From: Alphaproteobacteria bacterium
GTDB lineage: Bacteria > Pseudomonadota > Alphaproteobacteria > Sphingomonadales > Emcibacteraceae
Assembly: GCA_030432815.1 (NCBI GenBank)
Contig: JAUILB010000110.1
Location: 1 to 8,542, forward strand
Length of the DNA stretch: 8,542 bases
Direction: 5' to 3'
A program made the translations under genes and the position numbers. Below the pieces are notes generated by a model. That model searched no databases, was not told the origin of the DNA, and saw only the letters and a list, made by a program, of their open reading frames with translations. Every line of letters starts with the position of its first letter. Positions within the stretch are counted from its first letter, which is position 1. Shown here one piece after another: positions 6,044 to 8,542 of this stretch.

Positions 6044-8329
6044 ATGACTGATCCATTCGACCTTGATAATTTACCTGATACTTCTTTGCCTGATACTGCA
6101 ACTCAAAATCAGACACCGCCATTTTATCTTGAAGGCTTGAACCCCCCTCAATTGGAAGCCATAGAACACGTGGATGGGCCGGTTCTTGTGTTAGCTGGTG
6201 CTGGAACGGGTAAGACACGGGTTTTAACAACGAGACTGGCGCACATCCTGGCTACCGGGAGGGCCTTTCCAAATCAGATTCTGGCCGTGACCTTTACCAA
6301 CAAAGCGGCCCTTGAAATGAAAGAACGTGTAGGTGCTATTATTGGGGACGCCGTTGAAAACATGTTCTGGCTAGGAACATTTCATTCTATTTGTGTAAAA
6401 ATCCTGCGCCGCCATGCAGACCTGGTTGGACTTGGCAGCAATTTTACCATTCTTGATCAGGATGATCAGGTCAGGCTTATAAAACAGATCATCCGCGTAG
6501 CAAATATTGACGAAAAAAGATTTCCACCGCGCATGCTTGCTGGCATTATTGACGGGTGGAAAAATAAAGGGTTACTGCCTGCACAAGTACCGGAGGGAGA
6601 TGCCTATTCTTATGCTGACGGAAAAGCAATAACATTATACCAGACTTATCAGGCAAGGCTTAAAGAACTTAACGCTGCTGACTTTGGGGATCTAATTCTG
6701 CTCTGTGTCACTTTATTTCAGAAAAACCCCCATATCTTGAAAGAATACCAGAACCGTTTCCGGTATATATTAATTGATGAATATCAGGATACCAATATTT
6801 CCCAATACCTGTGGTTAAGACTTTTGGCGATGGGGCATAAAAATATCTGCTGTGTTGGTGATGATGATCAGTCCATATACGGCTGGCGTGGCGCCGAAGT
6901 AGGTAATATCCTGAAATTTGAAAAGGATTTCGAAGGTGCCAAAGTTGTGAGACTTGAGCAGAATTACCGTTCCACAACGCATATTCTGGGTGCTGCTAGC
7001 GGTCTTATTCACAGCAATCAGGGCCGGCTCGGAAAAACATTATGGACAGCTGAGCAAGGGGGCGAAAAAGTTACTATTAATGCCGTGTGGGATGGCCGTG
7101 CAGAAGCGCGGGCAATCGGTGAAATTGTTGAAGACTTACAGCGTAAGAAACAACAACATCTAAGCGAAATGGCAATTCTTGTACGGGCTGGTTTTCAAAC
7201 CAGAGAATTTGAAGAAAACTTCCTGACACTCGGAATCCCATACCGCATTATTGGTGGTGTACGCTTTTATGAACGGGCCGAAATCCGCGACGCAATGGCT
7301 TATTTGCGTGTGATACAGAATGCGGATGATGATTTGGCATTTGAACGGATCATAAATGTCCCCAAACGCGGTATTGGTGATACCACCGTGGCGAAATTGC
7401 ACAGAATCGCACGCTCGGGAAGAACGTCCCTGATGCGCGCTTCGAAAGATATCGTTGAAACCGAAGAACTTGCAAAAAAAGCACGTGAATCGTTACGGAA
7501 CCTCATTGAAAAATTTAACAAATGGCGCGCTCTTTCAGCTGATATGAGCCATATTGATTTAACAGATACCGTGCTTGAAGAAAGTGGATATTACGACAAA
7601 TGGCGAAATGACAAGTCACCCGATGCACCGGGAAAACTTGATAACCTGTCTGAACTGGTTCGGGGAATGGAAGCATTTGAAAATCTGGAAGAATTTCTTG
7701 AACATGTCTCATTAGTTATGGAAAATACAGCCGATAATCAATTCGACAGCGTAAGCATTATGACACTTCATGGGTCAAAAGGACTTGAATTTGATACGGT
7801 CTTCCTGCCGGGATGGGAAGAGGAATTATTCCCAAGTCGCAAATCCATCGAAGAACAGGGTGAGCGTGGTCTGGAAGAAGAAAGACGGCTTGCCTATGTC
7901 GGGATTACACGTGCAAAAAAAAATGCTCATATATTCTATGCTGCGACAAGATACATGTTCGGCAATTATATGAGCCCCATTCCATCAAGATTTATAGAAG
8001 AGCTTCCGAAAGAGCATATCGAAAAACTGGGGCAGCAGGGACTACACAGCCTTGATCCAGGGGGATATAACACAGCATCAAGCCTGGGTTTCAATTTTGG
8101 TGAGGGGCGCGAAAATTATCAGCTTGACCGCAGTAAGGCCAAAAAGAAAACATCAGGCATGCCCGTTAAAAAAACTATCTTACAATCAGACTATTCTGTG
8201 GGTGATCGTGTTTTTCATGACAAATTTGGTTATGGTACAGTAACGACCATTGATGGTAATAAATTAATGATTGATTTTGAAATGGGATCTTCGCGAAAAG
8301 TAATGGACAGTTTTATTAAACTGGCGTGA
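6044..8329 (+). CDS. uvrD: UvrD/PcrA-type superfamily 1A ATP-dependent DNA helicase
   Basis: This is a 761-residue protein with the full set of superfamily 1A helicase motifs. They are the Q-motif region GLNPPQLEAIE (31-41), Walker A AGAGTGKT (51-58), motif Ia AVTFTNKAA (81-89), motif Ib GTFHSI (111-116), Walker B DEYQDT (245-250), motif III VGDDDQSIYGWRG (271-283), motif IV RLEQNYRST (303-311), motif V MTLHGSKGLEFD (573-584) and motif VI YVGITRAKK with R623 as the likely arginine finger. The end (715-761, SDYSVGDRVFHDKFGYGTV onward) matches the Tudor-like domain by which PcrA/UvrD contacts RNA polymerase. The family unwinds DNA 3' to 5' in nucleotide excision repair, mismatch repair and removal of stalled polymerase. 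Length is normal for the family, and the first 28 residues are an acidic leader often seen in alphaproteobacterial members. The ATG at 6044 is fixed by an in-frame TGA at 6038-6040. UvrD versus PcrA is only a naming choice. The stop lies 2 bases from the opposing gene's stop. Confidence 0.96.
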   Translation: MTDPFDLDNLPDTSLPDTATQNQTPPFYLEGLNPPQLEAIEHVDGPVLVLAGAGTGKTRVLTTRLAHILATGRAFPNQILAVTFTNKAALEMKERVGAIIGDAVENMFWLGTFHSICVKILRRHADLVGLGSNFTILDQDDQVRLIKQIIRVANIDEKRFPPRMLAGIIDGWKNKGLLPAQVPEGDAYSYADGKAITLYQTYQARLKELNAADFGDLILLCVTLFQKNPHILKEYQNRFRYILIDEYQDTNISQYLWLRLLAMGHKNICCVGDDDQSIYGWRGAEVGNILKFEKDFEGAKVVRLEQNYRSTTHILGAASGLIHSNQGRLGKTLWTAEQGGEKVTINAVWDGRAEARAIGEIVEDLQRKKQQHLSEMAILVRAGFQTREFEENFLTLGIPYRIIGGVRFYERAEIRDAMAYLRVIQNADDDLAFERIINVPKRGIGDTTVAKLHRIARSGRTSLMRASKDIVETEELAKKARESLRNLIEKFNKWRALSADMSHIDLTDTVLEESGYYDKWRNDKSPDAPGKLDNLSELVRGMEAFENLEEFLEHVSLVMENTADNQFDSVSIMTLHGSKGLEFDTVFLPGWEEELFPSRKSIEEQGERGLEEERRLAYVGITRAKKNAHIFYAATRYMFGNYMSPIPSRFIEELPKEHIEKLGQQGLHSLDPGGYNTASSLGFNFGEGRENYQLDRSKAKKKTSGMPVKKTILQSDYSVGDRVFHDKFGYGTVTTIDGNKLMIDFEMGSSRKVMDSFIKLA

Positions 8330-8331
8330 TC

Positions 8332-8542
8332 TTATCTAATTCTGATTTTACTGTTGCGCCTTGCCGCTTCATCAATCACTTCTTTTGGGTTTCCAAATAC
8401 ATCCAGACGTCCGGAACCTTCACCGTCAAAGACCACTCTTTCCGTAACATGTATCCTTGTGTTTCCCGAACCTTCTACTTCAACCTCAGCAGAGCGGCAT
8501 ATCAGATCACGGGCATCAATATCGCCTGAACCTTCAACTTCA
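8332..8542 (-). CDS. GIN-domain (DUF2807) protein, C-terminal fragment (5' end outside window)
   Basis: The minus-strand frame from the window edge to a TAA (8332-8334) gives 69 residues that read as the end of a GIN or DUF2807 domain (putative auto-transporter adhesin head-like). The hallmark is three turns carrying EGSG at fragment residues 3-6, 23-26 and 41-44 (8524-8535, 8464-8475, 8410-8421): EVEGSGDIDARDL, then EVEVEGSGNTRIHV, then FDGEGSGRLDVFGNP. The 18-20 residue spacing fits rungs of a right-handed beta-helix. Such proteins are usually exported. The signal peptide, if any, would be outside the window. The fragment ends in a basic tail, RRNSKIRIR. The function of the family is not established. 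The gene is convergent with the helicase gene, with only 2 bases between stop codons. The plus strand of this stretch shows no believable gene. Confidence 0.82.
   Translation of the reverse strand, partial: EVEGSGDIDARDLICRSAEVEVEGSGNTRIHVTERVVFDGEGSGRLDVFGNPKEVIDEAARRNSKIRIR

Noticed and set aside
8308..8323. Hairpin CAGTTT/AAACTG at the end of the helicase gene, as a terminator
   Set aside because: The 6-bp AT-rich stem has no following T-run on either strand and encodes the conserved end of the helicase.
8326..8529. 67-codon plus-strand open frame at the right edge
   Set aside because: The minus strand of the same stretch gives a clear GIN-domain pattern with three EGSG turns, so the plus-strand frame is a shadow.
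1..8542. Defence island, toxin-antitoxin, prophage or other novel multi-gene system
   Set aside because: All genes fit common housekeeping or envelope families. The small RHH protein has no toxin partner beside it, and there are no repeats, integrases or transposases.

Overview
The window looks like ordinary chromosomal DNA from an alphaproteobacterium with an A+T-leaning genome. This is judged from gene families and by-eye composition, not computed. The main clues are a RHH_4-type ribbon-helix-helix protein (a family concentrated in Alphaproteobacteria), a class I iron-sulfur fumarase, a very long AsmA-family protein and a UvrD/PcrA helicase with an acidic, proline-containing N-terminal leader. 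No phage, insertion sequence, CRISPR array, tRNA or rRNA is visible, and coding density is high.

Layout from left to right: the last 55 codons of a class I fumarate hydratase (+); a 72-residue ribbon-helix-helix protein 8 bases downstream (+), probably in the same transcript; a 1219-residue AsmA-family envelope protein on the minus strand, whose stop codon overlaps that of the ribbon-helix-helix gene; a 150-base divergent intergenic region with a good sigma70-like promoter for the AsmA gene, a 12-bp perfect palindrome and a possible short leader ORF; a 593-residue CLC-family anion channel/transporter with two C-terminal CBS domains (+); a 60-base gap holding two overlapping, mutually exclusive hairpins; a 761-residue UvrD/PcrA superfamily 1 DNA helicase (+); and, 2 bases beyond its stop, the C-terminal 69 residues of a GIN-domain (DUF2807) protein on the minus strand, cut by the window edge.

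The genes do not form one obvious pathway. They cover central metabolism (fumarase), envelope lipid homeostasis (AsmA), ion transport (CLC) and DNA repair (UvrD). The only likely co-transcribed pairs are fumarase with the ribbon-helix-helix gene and, less surely, CLC with the helicase. I found no convincing new multi-gene system. The most interesting points are the CLC protein, which keeps the gating glutamate but lacks the usual filter serine, the filter tyrosine and the internal proton glutamate, and the leader structures ahead of the CLC and helicase genes.
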